Shown here piece after piece: positions 35,966-47,608 of a DNA stretch of 53,889 bases. The stretch is from Streptomyces thermovulgaris. GTDB taxonomy: Bacteria > Actinomycetota > Actinomycetes > Streptomycetales > Streptomycetaceae. Position 1 is the first letter of the stretch. Every line of letters starts with the position of its first letter. The stretch spans positions 1 to 53,889 of the forward strand of contig NZ_MUME01000181.1 in assembly GCF_002155915.1 (NCBI RefSeq). Reading direction: 5' to 3'. Below the pieces are notes generated by a model, which had not been told where the DNA came from, ran no database searches, and was given only the letters and a program-made list of their open reading frames with translations. A program made the translations under genes and the position numbers.

Positions 35966-36517
35966 CTAGGAGTGCGACAGCTGCCCCGTGCCGCCCCGCC
36001 GGTGCATGCGCTCCCGCGCCCGCGCGGCGGCCCGCTCCTCCCGCCGGGCCCGGCGCCGCTCGCGACGCAGGGCCCGCGCGGTGCTGCTCGGCACCGAGAC
36101 CACGCCGTTGCGCTGGTTCCACACCTGACGGGTCACCCAGACGTCGAGCACGGCCCAGGTGGCCACCACCGTGCTGACCACGCTGCTCAGGACCGTCGGG
36201 AACGCCAGCCAGGACTCGGCCAGGGTGCACAGGAAGGCCACCACCGCCTGGACCAGCGTCACGGCGATGATGAGCACCGCCCGCACGGCCGCCTCCCGCA
36301 CCGGATCGGGCAGCCTGCGCCGCCGCGCGGGCTCCTCGACCCACAGCGGTGGGCGGGCGGGCCGCTCGGCCGGTCCGCTCACGGCCGCCGAAGGTCCGTG
36401 GGACTGCCGCCCGTTGCCGCCGGCCGCCGGGATGCCGCGATCCGGCACCCGGGACGCCCGTCGCACCGGTGCCGTACCGCTGTCGGCGGCTGTCCTGTGC
36501 CGCTCCGCCGTGCCCAT
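35966..36517 (-). CDS. Hypothetical membrane protein (183 aa)
   Basis: A basic, Pro/Arg-rich N-terminus of about 75 residues, two hydrophobic helices (AVLIIAVTLVQAVVAFLCTL and FPTVLSSVVSTVVATWAVLD), then a strongly basic tail (RALRRERRRARREERAAARA). ATG at 36517 has GGGGAG about 9 bases upstream. No family is recognised. It is convergent with the SMC-like operon and divergent from the conservon. Confidence 0.7.
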   Translation of the reverse strand: MGTAERHRTAADSGTAPVRRASRVPDRGIPAAGGNGRQSHGPSAAVSGPAERPARPPLWVEEPARRRRLPDPVREAAVRAVLIIAVTLVQAVVAFLCTLAESWLAFPTVLSSVVSTVVATWAVLDVWVTRQVWNQRNGVVSVPSSTARALRRERRRARREERAAARARERMHRRGGTGQLSHS

Positions 36518-36935
36518 CACCGTGTCACTCCCCACCGTCGGCAGACCGCACACGTCCGGTGCCCGAAGAACCGGTTTTCCGGCGGCTGCCCGGCTTGTGC
36601 TGATTTGTGCTGCCCGGGCGTGGGGTGCGGCTCCTGTGGCCGATTCCACCCCCATGTCCCGTCGAATAGGACGCGCAAAGGGGCACGAAGATTCCCGGCA
36701 CGGAAAAAAACCGGTCAACCGCCGGGTACGGCCGTCCCGTCGCGGCACACCCGCCACCACCGGATTCCTCGCCGTCAGCAGTCGAAATGGCTGACGGATT
36801 GTCATATCACTTGTCAAACAGGGAAGTTCAGTTGCGGACGACTCTTCGAGTTGACTGTGTGTCGGTAGTAGGCTCGCGCCGTTTATTGACGGACATGCGC
36901 ACCCCCGACCGATGGGGGGCGAGCTGGGGGAGGTC
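36518..36935. other. Divergent promoter region upstream of the conservon
   Basis: No gene is supported. The stretch is less GC-rich than its surroundings. TTGTCA occurs twice, at 36799-36804 and 36811-36816, 12 bases apart, and TTGACT lies near 36851. These may be promoter or regulator elements for cvnA, but no complete promoter is certain. Confidence 0.4.
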
Positions 36936-39776
36936 ATGCGCTTTCGCGGGAAGTCCATCCGCCGGAAGATCGTGGCGCTCCTCCTCGTGCCGCTGCTGTC
37001 CCTGACCGCGATCTGGTCGTTCGCCACGGTGATCACCGGCCGCCAGGCGGCCCGGCTGTTCAGCGCCTCGTCCGTGGTGGAGAGGATCGCCCACCCCACC
37101 GAGGAGACCGTCCGGGCCCTGCAGCGGGAACGCCGCCAGACCCTCGTCCATCTCGCCGACCCCCGCGCCTCGGACGGCCTCGCCGCGCTGCGCCGCAGCC
37201 GGGCCGCCACCGACGGCGCCATCGCCAGGATCCGTGCGCACGCGAGGAACCCCGAGGTCCGGGACACGCTGGACGCGGGCAGCGAGGGGCGCCTGACCGC
37301 CGTGCTGGACGCCTTCGACGGCATCGACGCCCTGCGCCGCAGCGTCGAGGGCCGCACCACCAGCCGTGCACAGGCCCTCGACCTCTACAACCGCCTGATC
37401 GATCCCTGCTACGTGCTGCTCGCCAACCTCCACATCGTCGACGACGCGGAGCTGGACAAGCAGTACCGCGCCCTGGTCGGCCTCGCCCGGGCCCGCGAAC
37501 TCCTCTCCCGCGAGGACGCGCTGCTCGGCTCCTCCCTGGTCGTCGGCACCCTCACCCGCGCCGACGGCCGCCATGTCTCCGACCTCGTCGCCCAGCGCAC
37601 CATGCTGTACGAGGCCAGCCTGCCGCTGCTGCCCGCCCCCGAGCGCGACCGCTACGAGAGCTTCTGGCAGAACGCCGCCTCCGCCCCGCTGCGCACGGCC
37701 GAGCAGGCCGCCGTCGCCGCGGCCCCCGGCGCACCCCGGGGCGTCAGCGCGCAGAGCTGGGACACCGCGGCCGAGGACGTCCTCGACGAACTCGGCGCCC
37801 TCGACGACGAGGCTTACGACCGCTTCCAGGACCGGGTCCGCCCGGTCGCGATGGACATCATGCTGCGGGCCGCCGTCGCGGGCGTGCTCGGTCTGCTCGC
37901 CGTGGTGGTCTCGCTCGTGCTGTCGGTGCGCATCGGCCGCGGCCTCGTCCGCGACCTCAAACAGCTCCGCCGGCAGGCCCTCGAGGCGTCGGGCGTCCGG
38001 CTGCCCGATGTGATGCGCCGTCTGTCGGCGGGCGAACAGGTGGACGTGGAGACCGAGGTCCCCCGTCTGGAGTACGACAAGAGCGAGATCGGCGAGGTCG
38101 GCCGGGCCCTCAACACCCTGCAGCGGGCCGCCGTCGAGGCCGCCGCCAAACAGGCGGAACTGCGCGCCGGCGTCTCCGAGGTCTTCGTCAACCTCGCCCG
38201 GCGCAGCCAGGTCCTGCTGCACAAGCAGCTCACCCTCCTCGACGCCATGGAGCGCCGCACCGAGGACCCCGGGGAACTGGCCGACCTGTTCCGCCTCGAC
38301 CATCTGACCACCCGGATGCGCCGGCACGCCGAGGGCCTGGTGATCCTCTCCGGCGCCGCCCCGTCCCGGCAGTGGCGCAAGCCCGTGCAGCTGATGGACG
38401 TCGTCCGCGCCGCCGTTGCGGAGATCGAGGACTACGAACGCATCGAGGTCCGCCGGCTGCCGCGGGTCGCCGTCATTGGCTCCGCCGTCGCCGACCTCAC
38501 TCATCTCGTGGCCGAACTCCTGGAGAACGCCACGGTGTTCTCGCCGCCGCACACCGCGGTCCAGGTCCTCGGCGAACGAGTCGCCAACGGCTTCACCCTG
38601 GAGATCCACGACCGGGGCCTGGGCATGACCGCCGAGGCCCTGGCGGACGCCAACCTGAAGCTCGCCGAGACACCGGAGTTCGCACTCTCCGACACCGACC
38701 GGCTCGGACTGTTCGTGGTCGGCCGGCTCGCCCGGCGGCAGAAGGTCCGGGTCTCGCTCCAGCCCTCCCCGTACGGCGGCATCACCGCGGTCGTGTTCCT
38801 CCCCGACGCCCTGCTGACCGACGACGTCCCGGACACCGACGGGGCCGGTTTCCGGCTCGACCGGGAGCGGCCCGCACGGGAGGGCGGCCGGGGGGCGGCC
38901 CTCTCCCGGGCATCCGCAGGGCTCGGGAAACCGCCCGCCTCGGTCCTGGACGGACCGGTGGAGCTGGAGGCCCCCGTCGACCTGGACGTCCTCGAGGACT
39001 TCCCGGACGCGCCCGGCGAGAGGGACGGCGGACTCGGCGGGGTGCTCCGCCCGCACCGGACGCCGGACGGGCGGGGGAGGGACGGCACGGGCGACGGCAC
39101 CGGTGAGGGCGGAGGCGGGGCACCGGCCCCGCTGCCCCGGCGCCGGACCCCCAAGCTGGTCAGCTCCCATGGACGCCCGGTCACCGGGCACCGCTCCCGG
39201 CGCGAGGCGCCCGACGCCGAGGACCGGGGGAGCCGTGGTCCCGAGGACCGGGGAGAGCCGCGGCCGGACCGCCGGGACGAGTCCCCGCCCGGACCGGCCG
39301 CCGCGACCGGGGAACATGCGCGGCCTCCCGCCCTTCCGCGGCGCGTCCGCCGCACCGCACATGCCGCCGGCGGCCCGGACGACACCGGGCACGGCCCCGC
39401 CGACACGCCCACGTCCGGCCCGGACGCGCTGCCCCGGCGGGTACGACGGACCCGCCTGGTTTCGCAGCCGGGACGGAGCCCCGAGCGGCGCACCGGGGAC
39501 GGTCCCGCATCCGTCGCACGCGACGCCGAGGAGATGCGCAGCCGTATGACCTCGCTCCAGCGCGGCTGGCAGCGCGGCCGTGAGGAGAGCACCACGGACG
39601 GCACGGCCCCGGACGGCGGCACGGCACGGGGAACGACCGCACGGGAGACAGCCGTGCAGGAAACAGCCGCACAAGAAGCGACCGCACAAGAAGCGACCGC
39701 ACGAGGAAAGACCGCACAGGGAAAGTCCGCACGGGAAAAGACCGCACAAGAAACGATCAGGGGGGACGGTCGATGA
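36936..39776 (+). CDS. cvnA: Conservon sensor kinase-like protein CvnA (NIT domain)
   Basis: A 946-residue membrane protein. It has TM1 near residues 9-32 (IVALLLVPLLSLTAIWSF), an extracytoplasmic nitrate/nitrite-sensing-type helical domain to about 300, and TM2 near 308-330. A cytoplasmic part follows with FRLDHLTTRMRRHAEGLVIL and an HATPase_c domain (LVAELLENATVFSPP, HDRGLGMT, DRLGLFVVGRLARR). A long Pro/Arg-rich disordered tail of roughly 300 residues closes with a pentapeptide repeat. Conservons (cvnA-D) couple this kinase-like protein to a roadblock protein, a DUF742 protein and a small GTPase at the membrane. ATG at 36936 is preceded by GGGGGAGG. The stop overlaps cvnB (ATGA). Confidence 0.92.
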   Translation: MRFRGKSIRRKIVALLLVPLLSLTAIWSFATVITGRQAARLFSASSVVERIAHPTEETVRALQRERRQTLVHLADPRASDGLAALRRSRAATDGAIARIRAHARNPEVRDTLDAGSEGRLTAVLDAFDGIDALRRSVEGRTTSRAQALDLYNRLIDPCYVLLANLHIVDDAELDKQYRALVGLARARELLSREDALLGSSLVVGTLTRADGRHVSDLVAQRTMLYEASLPLLPAPERDRYESFWQNAASAPLRTAEQAAVAAAPGAPRGVSAQSWDTAAEDVLDELGALDDEAYDRFQDRVRPVAMDIMLRAAVAGVLGLLAVVVSLVLSVRIGRGLVRDLKQLRRQALEASGVRLPDVMRRLSAGEQVDVETEVPRLEYDKSEIGEVGRALNTLQRAAVEAAAKQAELRAGVSEVFVNLARRSQVLLHKQLTLLDAMERRTEDPGELADLFRLDHLTTRMRRHAEGLVILSGAAPSRQWRKPVQLMDVVRAAVAEIEDYERIEVRRLPRVAVIGSAVADLTHLVAELLENATVFSPPHTAVQVLGERVANGFTLEIHDRGLGMTAEALADANLKLAETPEFALSDTDRLGLFVVGRLARRQKVRVSLQPSPYGGITAVVFLPDALLTDDVPDTDGAGFRLDRERPAREGGRGAALSRASAGLGKPPASVLDGPVELEAPVDLDVLEDFPDAPGERDGGLGGVLRPHRTPDGRGRDGTGDGTGEGGGGAPAPLPRRRTPKLVSSHGRPVTGHRSRREAPDAEDRGSRGPEDRGEPRPDRRDESPPGPAAATGEHARPPALPRRVRRTAHAAGGPDDTGHGPADTPTSGPDALPRRVRRTRLVSQPGRSPERRTGDGPASVARDAEEMRSRMTSLQRGWQRGREESTTDGTAPDGGTARGTTARETAVQETAAQEATAQEATARGKTAQGKSAREKTAQETIRGDGR
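39636..39755 (+). repeat. Eight tandem 15-bp units in the 3' end of cvnA
   Basis: Eight consecutive 15-base units of the type ACCGCACAAGAAGCG encode pentapeptides such as TAQEA, TARGK and SAREK at the C-terminus of CvnA. The units are purine-rich and much less GC-rich than the flanks. Copy number could vary between strains without shifting the frame. Confidence 0.9.
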
Positions 39777-40207
39777 CCGCACCGAAGACGACCGGTCGCA
39801 CCGCGACCGACAAGGCCAAGCTGAACTGGCTCCTCGACGACCTCGTGGACCGGGTCCCCGGTGTCCGCAAGGCCGTCGTCCTGTCCCGGGACGGTCTGCC
39901 CACCGGTGTGTCCAAGAACCTGACCCGGGAGGACAGCGAGCATCTGGCCGCCGTGGCCTCGGGCTTCCACAGCCTCGCCAAGGGCGTGGGGCAGCACTTC
40001 GAGGCGGGCGACGTCCGGCAGACCGTCATCGAACTGGACGAGGCCTTCCTGTTCGTCACCGCCGCCGGCGACGGCAGCTGTCTGGCCGTCCTGGCCGACG
40101 CCGACTCCGACATCGGCCAGGTGGGATACGAGATGACCCTTCTCGTCAAGCGGGTCGGCGAGCATCTGGGGACCGCTCCGCGCACCGATGCGCCCTCCGG
40201 CGGGTAG
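39773..40207 (+). CDS. cvnB: Roadblock/LC7 protein CvnB
   Basis: A 144-residue roadblock/LC7-fold protein: LNWLLDDLVDRVPGVRKAVV, SRDGLPTGVSKNL and GYEMTLLVKRVGEHL are typical of conservon second genes. Roadblock proteins serve as partners or GAP-like regulators of small GTPases, here CvnD. The ATG overlaps the stop of cvnA by 4 bases, so translation is coupled; cvnC follows after 9 bases. Confidence 0.95.
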   Translation: MTAPKTTGRTATDKAKLNWLLDDLVDRVPGVRKAVVLSRDGLPTGVSKNLTREDSEHLAAVASGFHSLAKGVGQHFEAGDVRQTVIELDEAFLFVTAAGDGSCLAVLADADSDIGQVGYEMTLLVKRVGEHLGTAPRTDAPSGG

Positions 40208-40216
40208 TGGAAGGGC

Positions 40217-40612
40217 ATGAGCGGAGACGGCCGGAAAGGAAACCACTGGTTCGACGACGAGGCCGGGCCGGTGGTCCGGCCCTACGCCATGACACGCGGC
40301 CGCACCAGCCATGCGGCCCAGCACCGCATGGATCTGATCGCGGTGGTCGTCGCGGAACCGGGCATGCGCGATCCGGAGGCGGACCACGCGCTGTCGCCGG
40401 AGCACGTGGACATCGTCGAGCGGTGCCGCGACGCCCCGCGGTCGGTCGCCGAACTCGCCGCGGGACTCGACCTGCCCGTCGGTGTGGTGCGGGTCCTGAT
40501 CGGCGACCTCATGGACGGGGAGTACGTTCGTGTGAGGCGCCCCGTGCCTCCGGCGCAGCTGCCGGACGAGAGCATCCTGCGCGATGTGATCAACGGTCTG
40601 CGGGCGCTGTGA
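40217..40612 (+). CDS. cvnC: DUF742 protein CvnC
   Basis: A 131-residue DUF742 protein with [20 protein letters not shown] near the N-terminus and a winged-helix-like segment ([38 protein letters not shown]). In conservons it lies between the roadblock and GTPase genes. Here the GTPase gene is not next: a 3.6-kb oxoprolinase gene begins 34 bases later. Confidence 0.94.
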   Translation: MSGDGRKGNHWFDDEAGPVVRPYAMTRGRTSHAAQHRMDLIAVVVAEPGMRDPEADHALSPEHVDIVERCRDAPRSVAELAAGLDLPVGVVRVLIGDLMDGEYVRVRRPVPPAQLPDESILRDVINGLRAL

Positions 40613-40646
40613 GCGGCGGGAAGCGGCGGGAAAGCGGAGTGATGGG

Positions 40647-43600
40647 ATGACAGGCTGGCAGTTCTGGGTCGACCGGGGCGGCACGTTCACCGACATCGTC
40701 GCGCGCCGCCCGGACGGCCGTCTGGTCACGCACAAACTGCTGTCCGACGACCCCGCGCGGTACGCCGACGCGGCCGTCGCGGGCATCCGCGCCCTCCTGG
40801 ACGGTTCCGACGCCCCCGTGGAGTCGGTCCGCATGGGCACCACCGTGGCCACCAACGCCCTGCTGGAGCGGACCGGCGAGCGGACCGTCCTCGTCATCAC
40901 CCGCGGCTTCCGCGACGCCCTGCGCATCGCCTACCAGAACCGCCCGCACCTCTTCGCCCGCCGCATCGAACTGCCCGAGCTGCTCTACGAGCGGGTGCTC
41001 GAGGTGGACGAGCGCATCGCCGCCGACGGCACCGTCCTGCGCGCTCCCGACCTCGACGCCCTGGCCGGCCCGCTCCAGCAGGCGTACGACGACGGAATCC
41101 GCGCCGTCGCCGTGGTCTGCCTGCACAGTTATCTGCATCCCGCGCACGAGCGGGCCATCGGCGAGCTGGCCGCCCGCATCGGCTTCCCGCAGATCTCGCT
41201 GTCCAGCGAGGCCAGTCCGCTGATGAAGCTCGTCCCCCGGGGGGACACCGCGGTCGTCGACGCCTATCTGTCGCCCGTGCTGCGCCGCTACATCGAGCAC
41301 GTCGGCGACGAACTCGACGGCGTGCGGCTGATGTTCATGCAGTCCAACGGCGGACTCGCCGGTGCCGGGCAGTTCCGCGGCAAGGACGCCATCCTGTCCG
41401 GGCCCGCGGGCGGCATCGTCGGCATGGTGCGCATGTCCCGGCTCGCCGGCTTCGACCGGGTCATCGGCTTCGACATGGGCGGCACCTCCACGGACGTCTC
41501 CCACTACGCGGGCGAGTACGAACGCGTCTTCACCACACAGATCGCGGGCGTGCGGCTGCGCGCCCCCATGCTGGCCATCCACACCGTGGCCGCCGGCGGC
41601 GGCTCGATCCTGCACTTCGACGGCTCCCGCTACCGGGTCGGCCCGGACTCGGCGGGCGCCGACCCGGGGCCCGCCTGCTACCGCGGCGGCGGTCCGCTCA
41701 CCGTCACCGACGCCAATGTGATGCTCGGCCGCATCCAGCCCGCCCACTTCCCCAAGGTCTTCGGCCCCGGCGGCGACCAGCCCCTCGACGACGCCCTCGT
41801 CCGCGAGCGCTTCACCGCCCTCGCCCGCGAGATCCGCGAGCGGACGGGCGACGACCGCACCCCCGAACAGGTCGCCGAGGGCTATCTGCAGATCGCCGTC
41901 GCCAACATCGCCAACGCCGTCAAGCGGATCTCCGTGCAGAAGGGCCACGACGTCACCCGGTACGCCCTGACCACCTTCGGCGGCGCCGGCGGACAGCACG
42001 CCTGCATGGTCGCCGACTCGCTCGGCATCCGCACCGTCCTCGTGCCGCCCATGGCGGGCGTCCTCTCCGCGCTCGGCATCGGCCTCGCCGACACCACGGC
42101 CATGCGGGAGCAGTCCGTGGAGGCGCCCCTGGAGCCCGCCGCCATGCCGGGCGTGCTGAAGACCGCCGACGACCTGGAGGCCGCCGCCCGCGCGGAACTG
42201 CTCGCCGAGGACGTCCCCGAGGAACACATCCGCGTCACCCGCCGCGCCCACCTCCGCTACGACGGCACGGACACCCCCCTCACCGTCGGGCTGGCCGATC
42301 CCGCCGCCATGCGGCAGGCCTTCGAGGAGCGCCATCGCGCCACGTACTCCTTCACCCTCGACCGCCCGATCGTCGTCGAGGCCCTCTCCGTGGAGGCCAC
42401 CGGCATCACGGAACTCCCCGATCTGTCCGCCCACGTCGCACGCCGGGCCGACCGCGCGGACCGTCCCCCCGCCCCGGAGACCGTCCGTCTGCACACCGGC
42501 GGAGCCTGGCGCGACGTCCCTCTGCACCGCCGCGAGGACCTGCTCCTCGGCGACACCGTCACCGGCCCCGCGATCATCACGGAGGCCAATGCGACGACCG
42601 TCGTCGACGACGGCTGGCAGGCCGCGGTGACCGAGCACGGACATCTGCTCCTGGAACGCGTGGCGGCCGCGCGGAGCGCCGAGGTCGGCACCGAGGCCGA
42701 CCCGGTCATGCTGGAGGTGTTCAACAACCTCTTCATGTCCATCGCCGAGCAGATGGGCGCCCGGCTGGAGTCCACGGCCCAGTCGGTCAACATCAAGGAG
42801 CGCCTCGACTTCTCCTGCGCCCTGTTCGACCCGGACGGGAACCTGGTGGCCAACGCCCCGCACATCCCCGTGCACCTGGGCTCGATGAGCACCAGCGTCA
42901 AGGAGGTCATCCGGCGCCGCGGCTCCCGGATGCGGCCGGGGGACGCCTACGCGGTCAACGACCCCTACCACGGCGGCACGCATCTGCCGGACGTCACCGT
43001 CATCACCCCGGTCTTCGACGCACAGGGCGAGCGCGTCCTGTTCTACGTCGCCTCCCGCGGCCACCACGCCGAGATCGGCGGGATCGCGCCGGGCTCCATG
43101 CCGGCGAACAGCCGCACCATCGAGGAGGAGGGCGTGCTCTTCGACAACTGGCTGCTGGCCGAGAACGGCCGGATGCGCGAGGAGGAGACCCGTCGCCTCC
43201 TGACCGGCGCGAAGCACCCCTCCCGCAACCCCGAGACCAACCTCGCCGACCTGCGCGCCCAGATCGCCGCCAACCAGAAGGGCGTGGACGAGGTCGCACG
43301 CATGATCGACGAGTTCGGGCTCGACGTCGTCCAGGCCTACATGCGGCACGTCCAGGACAACGCCGAGGAGGCCGTCCGCCGGGTCATCGACGCGCTGGAC
43401 GACGGGGAGTACGCCTACGAGACCGACTCGGGAGCCGTCATCCGGGTCCGCGTCCGGGTGGACCGCGAGCAGCGGTCGGCGACGATCGACTTCACCGGCA
43501 CCTCCCCACAGCTCGCGACCAACTTCAACGCCCCGTTCTCCGTGGTCAACGCGGCCGTGCTGTACGTCTTCCGCACCCTGGTCGCCGACGACATCCCGCT

Positions 43601-44276
43601 CAACGACGGCTGTCTGCGCCCGTTGAAGATCGTCGTGCCGCCCGGCTCCATGCTCTCTCCCGAGCCGCCGGCCGCGGTCGTCGCGGGCAATGTCGAGACC
43701 TCCCAGGCGATCACCGGAGCGCTGTACGCGGCGCTCGGCGTCCAGGCGGAGGGCTCGGGGACGATGAACAACATCACCTTCGGCAACGAACGCCACCAGT
43801 ACTACGAGACCGTCGCCTCCGGCTCCGGCGCGGGCGACGGCTTCCCCGGCGAGAGCGCCGTCCAGACGCACATGACCAATTCCCGGCTCACCGACCCCGA
43901 GGTCCTCGAGTGGCGGCTGCCCGTGCGGCTGGAGGAGTTCGCGATCCGCCGCGGCAGCGGCGGCGCCGGCCGGTGGCGCGGCGGGGACGGCGCGGTACGC
44001 CGGATCCGCTTCCTCGAGGCCATGACCGTCTCCACGCTCTCCCAGCACCGCAGGGTCCCGCCCTACGGCATGGCGGGCGGCGAGCCCGGCGCGCTGGGCT
44101 CGAGCCGGGTGGAGCGTGCGGACGGCACGGTCGTCGAACTCGGCGGAAGCGACTCGGCCGACGTCGCCCCCGGTGACGTGCTCGTCGTCGAGACCCCGGG
44201 CGGCGGAGGGTACGGACCGCCGCCGCCCGCGCCCCGGAGGGCGGGAGAGGAGACCGATGAGCTCCGGCCGTCCTGA
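40647..44276 (+). CDS. oplAH: 5-oxoprolinase (ATP-hydrolysing), fused HyuA-HyuB type
   Basis: The enzyme opens 5-oxoproline (pyroglutamate) to glutamate with ATP. The N-terminal part (to about residue 680) is the hydantoinase A/oxoprolinase ATPase ([71 protein letters not shown]). The C-terminal part is hydantoinase B-like ([66 protein letters not shown]). At 1209 residues it matches the fused eukaryote-type oxoprolinases. It sits between cvnC (34-base gap) and cvnD (20-base overlap), so it is embedded in the conservon transcript. Substrate specificity between oxoproline and hydantoins cannot be fixed by sight. Confidence 0.93.
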   Translation: MTGWQFWVDRGGTFTDIVARRPDGRLVTHKLLSDDPARYADAAVAGIRALLDGSDAPVESVRMGTTVATNALLERTGERTVLVITRGFRDALRIAYQNRPHLFARRIELPELLYERVLEVDERIAADGTVLRAPDLDALAGPLQQAYDDGIRAVAVVCLHSYLHPAHERAIGELAARIGFPQISLSSEASPLMKLVPRGDTAVVDAYLSPVLRRYIEHVGDELDGVRLMFMQSNGGLAGAGQFRGKDAILSGPAGGIVGMVRMSRLAGFDRVIGFDMGGTSTDVSHYAGEYERVFTTQIAGVRLRAPMLAIHTVAAGGGSILHFDGSRYRVGPDSAGADPGPACYRGGGPLTVTDANVMLGRIQPAHFPKVFGPGGDQPLDDALVRERFTALAREIRERTGDDRTPEQVAEGYLQIAVANIANAVKRISVQKGHDVTRYALTTFGGAGGQHACMVADSLGIRTVLVPPMAGVLSALGIGLADTTAMREQSVEAPLEPAAMPGVLKTADDLEAAARAELLAEDVPEEHIRVTRRAHLRYDGTDTPLTVGLADPAAMRQAFEERHRATYSFTLDRPIVVEALSVEATGITELPDLSAHVARRADRADRPPAPETVRLHTGGAWRDVPLHRREDLLLGDTVTGPAIITEANATTVVDDGWQAAVTEHGHLLLERVAAARSAEVGTEADPVMLEVFNNLFMSIAEQMGARLESTAQSVNIKERLDFSCALFDPDGNLVANAPHIPVHLGSMSTSVKEVIRRRGSRMRPGDAYAVNDPYHGGTHLPDVTVITPVFDAQGERVLFYVASRGHHAEIGGIAPGSMPANSRTIEEEGVLFDNWLLAENGRMREEETRRLLTGAKHPSRNPETNLADLRAQIAANQKGVDEVARMIDEFGLDVVQAYMRHVQDNAEEAVRRVIDALDDGEYAYETDSGAVIRVRVRVDREQRSATIDFTGTSPQLATNFNAPFSVVNAAVLYVFRTLVADDIPLNDGCLRPLKIVVPPGSMLSPEPPAAVVAGNVETSQAITGALYAALGVQAEGSGTMNNITFGNERHQYYETVASGSGAGDGFPGESAVQTHMTNSRLTDPEVLEWRLPVRLEEFAIRRGSGGAGRWRGGDGAVRRIRFLEAMTVSTLSQHRRVPPYGMAGGEPGALGSSRVERADGTVVELGGSDSADVAPGDVLVVETPGGGGYGPPPPAPRRAGEETDELRPS

Positions 44277-44862
44277 GCAGGGCGGGTCCCCGGCCGAGCC
44301 GGTCACGCTCAAGATCCTGGTGGCCGGCGGCTTCGGCGTGGGCAAGACGACCCTCGTCGGGGCGGTCGGCGAGAGCAGACCGCTGCGCACCGAGGAACCG
44401 CTCACCGGGGCCGGGCGGCCGGCCGGCGGTGCCGGCGGCGTGGAGGGCAAGCGCACCACCACCGTGGCCATGGACTTCGGCCGCGTCACGCTCCGCGAGG
44501 ACCTGGTGCTGTATCTCTTCGGGGTGCCCGGGCAGGAGCGGTTCCGGTTCCTGTGGGACGAGCTGGCCGAGGGGGCGCTCGGCGCGGTCGTCCTGGCCGA
44601 CACCCGGCGCCTGGAGGACTGCTTCGCCGTCCTGGACCACTTCGAGCAGCGCTCCGTCCCCTTCCTCGTCGGCGTCAACTGCTTCGAGGGAGCCGCCCGC
44701 CACTCCGCGGAGGCCGTCCGCCGGGCCCTGGACCTCGACGACGGCGTCCCGCTGCTGATGTGCGACGCCCGCGACCGCGCGTCGGTCAAGGAGGTCCTCG
44801 CCGAGGCCGTCCGGCACGCCATGACCCGTGCCGTGCGCCGCCGGCAGGCCGTCGCCCCCTGA
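44257..44862 (+). CDS. cvnD: Conservon small GTPase CvnD
   Basis: A 201-residue P-loop GTPase of the conservon class: [20 protein letters not shown] (Walker A), the [11 protein letters not shown] switch region, [20 protein letters not shown] (switch II-like PGQ) and GVNCFEG in place of NKxD. It acts as the GTP-binding output of the CvnA-C complex. ATG at 44257 has GAGAGGAG upstream and lies inside the end of the oxoprolinase gene (20-base overlap), indicating translational coupling with it rather than with cvnC. Confidence 0.94.
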   Translation: MSSGRPEQGGSPAEPVTLKILVAGGFGVGKTTLVGAVGESRPLRTEEPLTGAGRPAGGAGGVEGKRTTTVAMDFGRVTLREDLVLYLFGVPGQERFRFLWDELAEGALGAVVLADTRRLEDCFAVLDHFEQRSVPFLVGVNCFEGAARHSAEAVRRALDLDDGVPLLMCDARDRASVKEVLAEAVRHAMTRAVRRRQAVAP

Positions 44863-44873
44863 CCTCGTGCGCC

Positions 44874-44924
44874 GGCCCGTGCCCCGGCCGGGCCACGGGG
44901 GACCCGTCGGCCGGGACACGGGCC
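44874..44924. terminator. Hairpin between convergent cvnD and glpK
   Basis: A 16-bp stem with one mismatch (44874-44889 with 44909-44924) and a 19-base loop lies just after cvnD and before the end of glpK. It is probably a bidirectional terminator. Confidence 0.65.
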
Positions 44925-45014
44925 GCGGGGCCGCGGTACGTGCGCGTGGTGCCGCTGTGCGGACCCGGACCGGGAACCGGGCGGGGGCCGCCGGCGGCAC
45001 GGCGCCGCGCGCGG

Positions 45015-46553
<1,539 letters not shown>

Positions 46554-47059
46554 GGCTACCCCTTGGGGAGTGGAGAAGCGGCCGAGGGCCGGGACATGTC
46601 ATCCCTGGGCCCTCATTGGTATCAGTTTGTCCCACATTGGCATGAAAGAGCGCGCTGTGAGTGACCGGTGGCCTCCTGTGGAAGGAGGCCGCGGCGACCG
46701 CCGCCATGTCGCCGGACGGCCGTGTCCGTGCCGCTGCGGCAGTCCCGGACCCGGTGTCCCGGGCCGGCCGCGGGGCGCCGCCGGCCGGCACGGAAAGCGT
46801 TCGTCCGTGCGCGAAGAGCGTCAAGGGCCCCGTCGGGAGCCGGAGAACGTCTGCGCACCGCCCTGGCCCGGCCGTCCGGGAACGGCCGCACCGCGGCGAG
46901 ATCCAGCCACCGTCGCGGCCCGGTCCGCCCTCGCACGGACGCCGGACTCCCGGCCCGACACCCTGCCGGCCCCCGTCACGGAGAGACCGAACCCGGCCAA
47001 GGGGTGACGGACGGAAGAAGCCCCTGTGCTGAACGGATACCGTCCGCTACAGTCCGCGC
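46554..47059. other. Control region upstream of glpK and the NUDIX gene
   Basis: No gene is supported in 506 bases. Two CATTGG motifs (near 46614 and 46634) bracket an AT-richer patch that is the likely glpK promoter region, and GGGACATGTCATCCC near 46593 is an imperfect palindrome. Either may be regulatory; neither is assigned. Confidence 0.4.
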
Positions 47060-47608
47060 GTGTCCGAAAATCAACACCCGACCGCCCGCTCCATACCTCA
47101 CTCCCGGCCCCACTCCCACTGTTCGAGCTGCGGCGCGGCCTACGGAGAAGGCGTCCTGGGCTGGCCCCGGACCTGCCCGGCCTGCGGCACCGTGGCCTAC
47201 CGCAACCCGCTGCCGGTCGCAGTGGCCCTCCAGCCCGCGTACGACACCAGGGGCACCGGTCTGGTCGTCGTCACACGCACCATCGCCCCCGCGCGCGGAG
47301 GCACGGCCCTGCCGGGCGGCTACATCGACGACCGCGAGGACTGGCGGCGGGCCGTCGTCCGCGAGCTGAGGGAGGAGACCGGCATCGAGGCGGCCGCCCG
47401 CGATGTGCGGCTCGCCGACGCGATGAGCTCGCCCGACGGCCATCTGCTGCTCTTCGGACTGCTGCCGGAACGCCCCGTCAAGGGCCTGCCGCGCTCCGGC
47501 GCCACCGACGAGACGGAAGGCTGGCACCTGCTGCGCAGGCCCGCCGAACTCGCCTTCCCGCTGCACACGCTGGCCGTCCGCGCCTGGTTCGAGGGCCGGT
47601 ACGTCTGA
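47060..47608 (+). CDS. NUDIX hydrolase with N-terminal zinc ribbon
   Basis: A 182-residue protein: a CxxC pair CSSCGAAYG near residue 21 and a second pair CPACGTVAYRNPLPVAVAL form a zinc ribbon, as in NudC-like and related hydrolases. The Nudix box GGYIDDREDWRRAVVRELRE-ETGI (GX5EX7REUXEEXGU) is complete near residues 94-118. It probably hydrolyses a nucleoside diphosphate derivative; the substrate is unknown. The GTG start at 47060 agrees with the family N-terminus. Confidence 0.92.
   Translation: MSENQHPTARSIPHSRPHSHCSSCGAAYGEGVLGWPRTCPACGTVAYRNPLPVAVALQPAYDTRGTGLVVVTRTIAPARGGTALPGGYIDDREDWRRAVVRELREETGIEAAARDVRLADAMSSPDGHLLLFGLLPERPVKGLPRSGATDETEGWHLLRRPAELAFPLHTLAVRAWFEGRYV

Noticed and set aside
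29796..36344. A 2182-codon open frame on the minus strand antisense to the SMC-like operon
   Set aside because: It mirrors the codon periodicity of the plus-strand genes, has low-complexity Gly/Val/Arg-rich translation and no domain; the plus-strand genes carry clear ATPase motifs.
35766..36517. A JetD/TOPRIM nuclease completing a Wadjet system after the SMC-like gene
   Set aside because: The next gene is convergent and encodes a small two-helix membrane protein with no nuclease motif.
40590..44822. A 1410-codon open frame on the minus strand antisense to the oxoprolinase gene
   Set aside because: It is a shadow of the high-GC third positions; the plus-strand frame has full oxoprolinase motifs.
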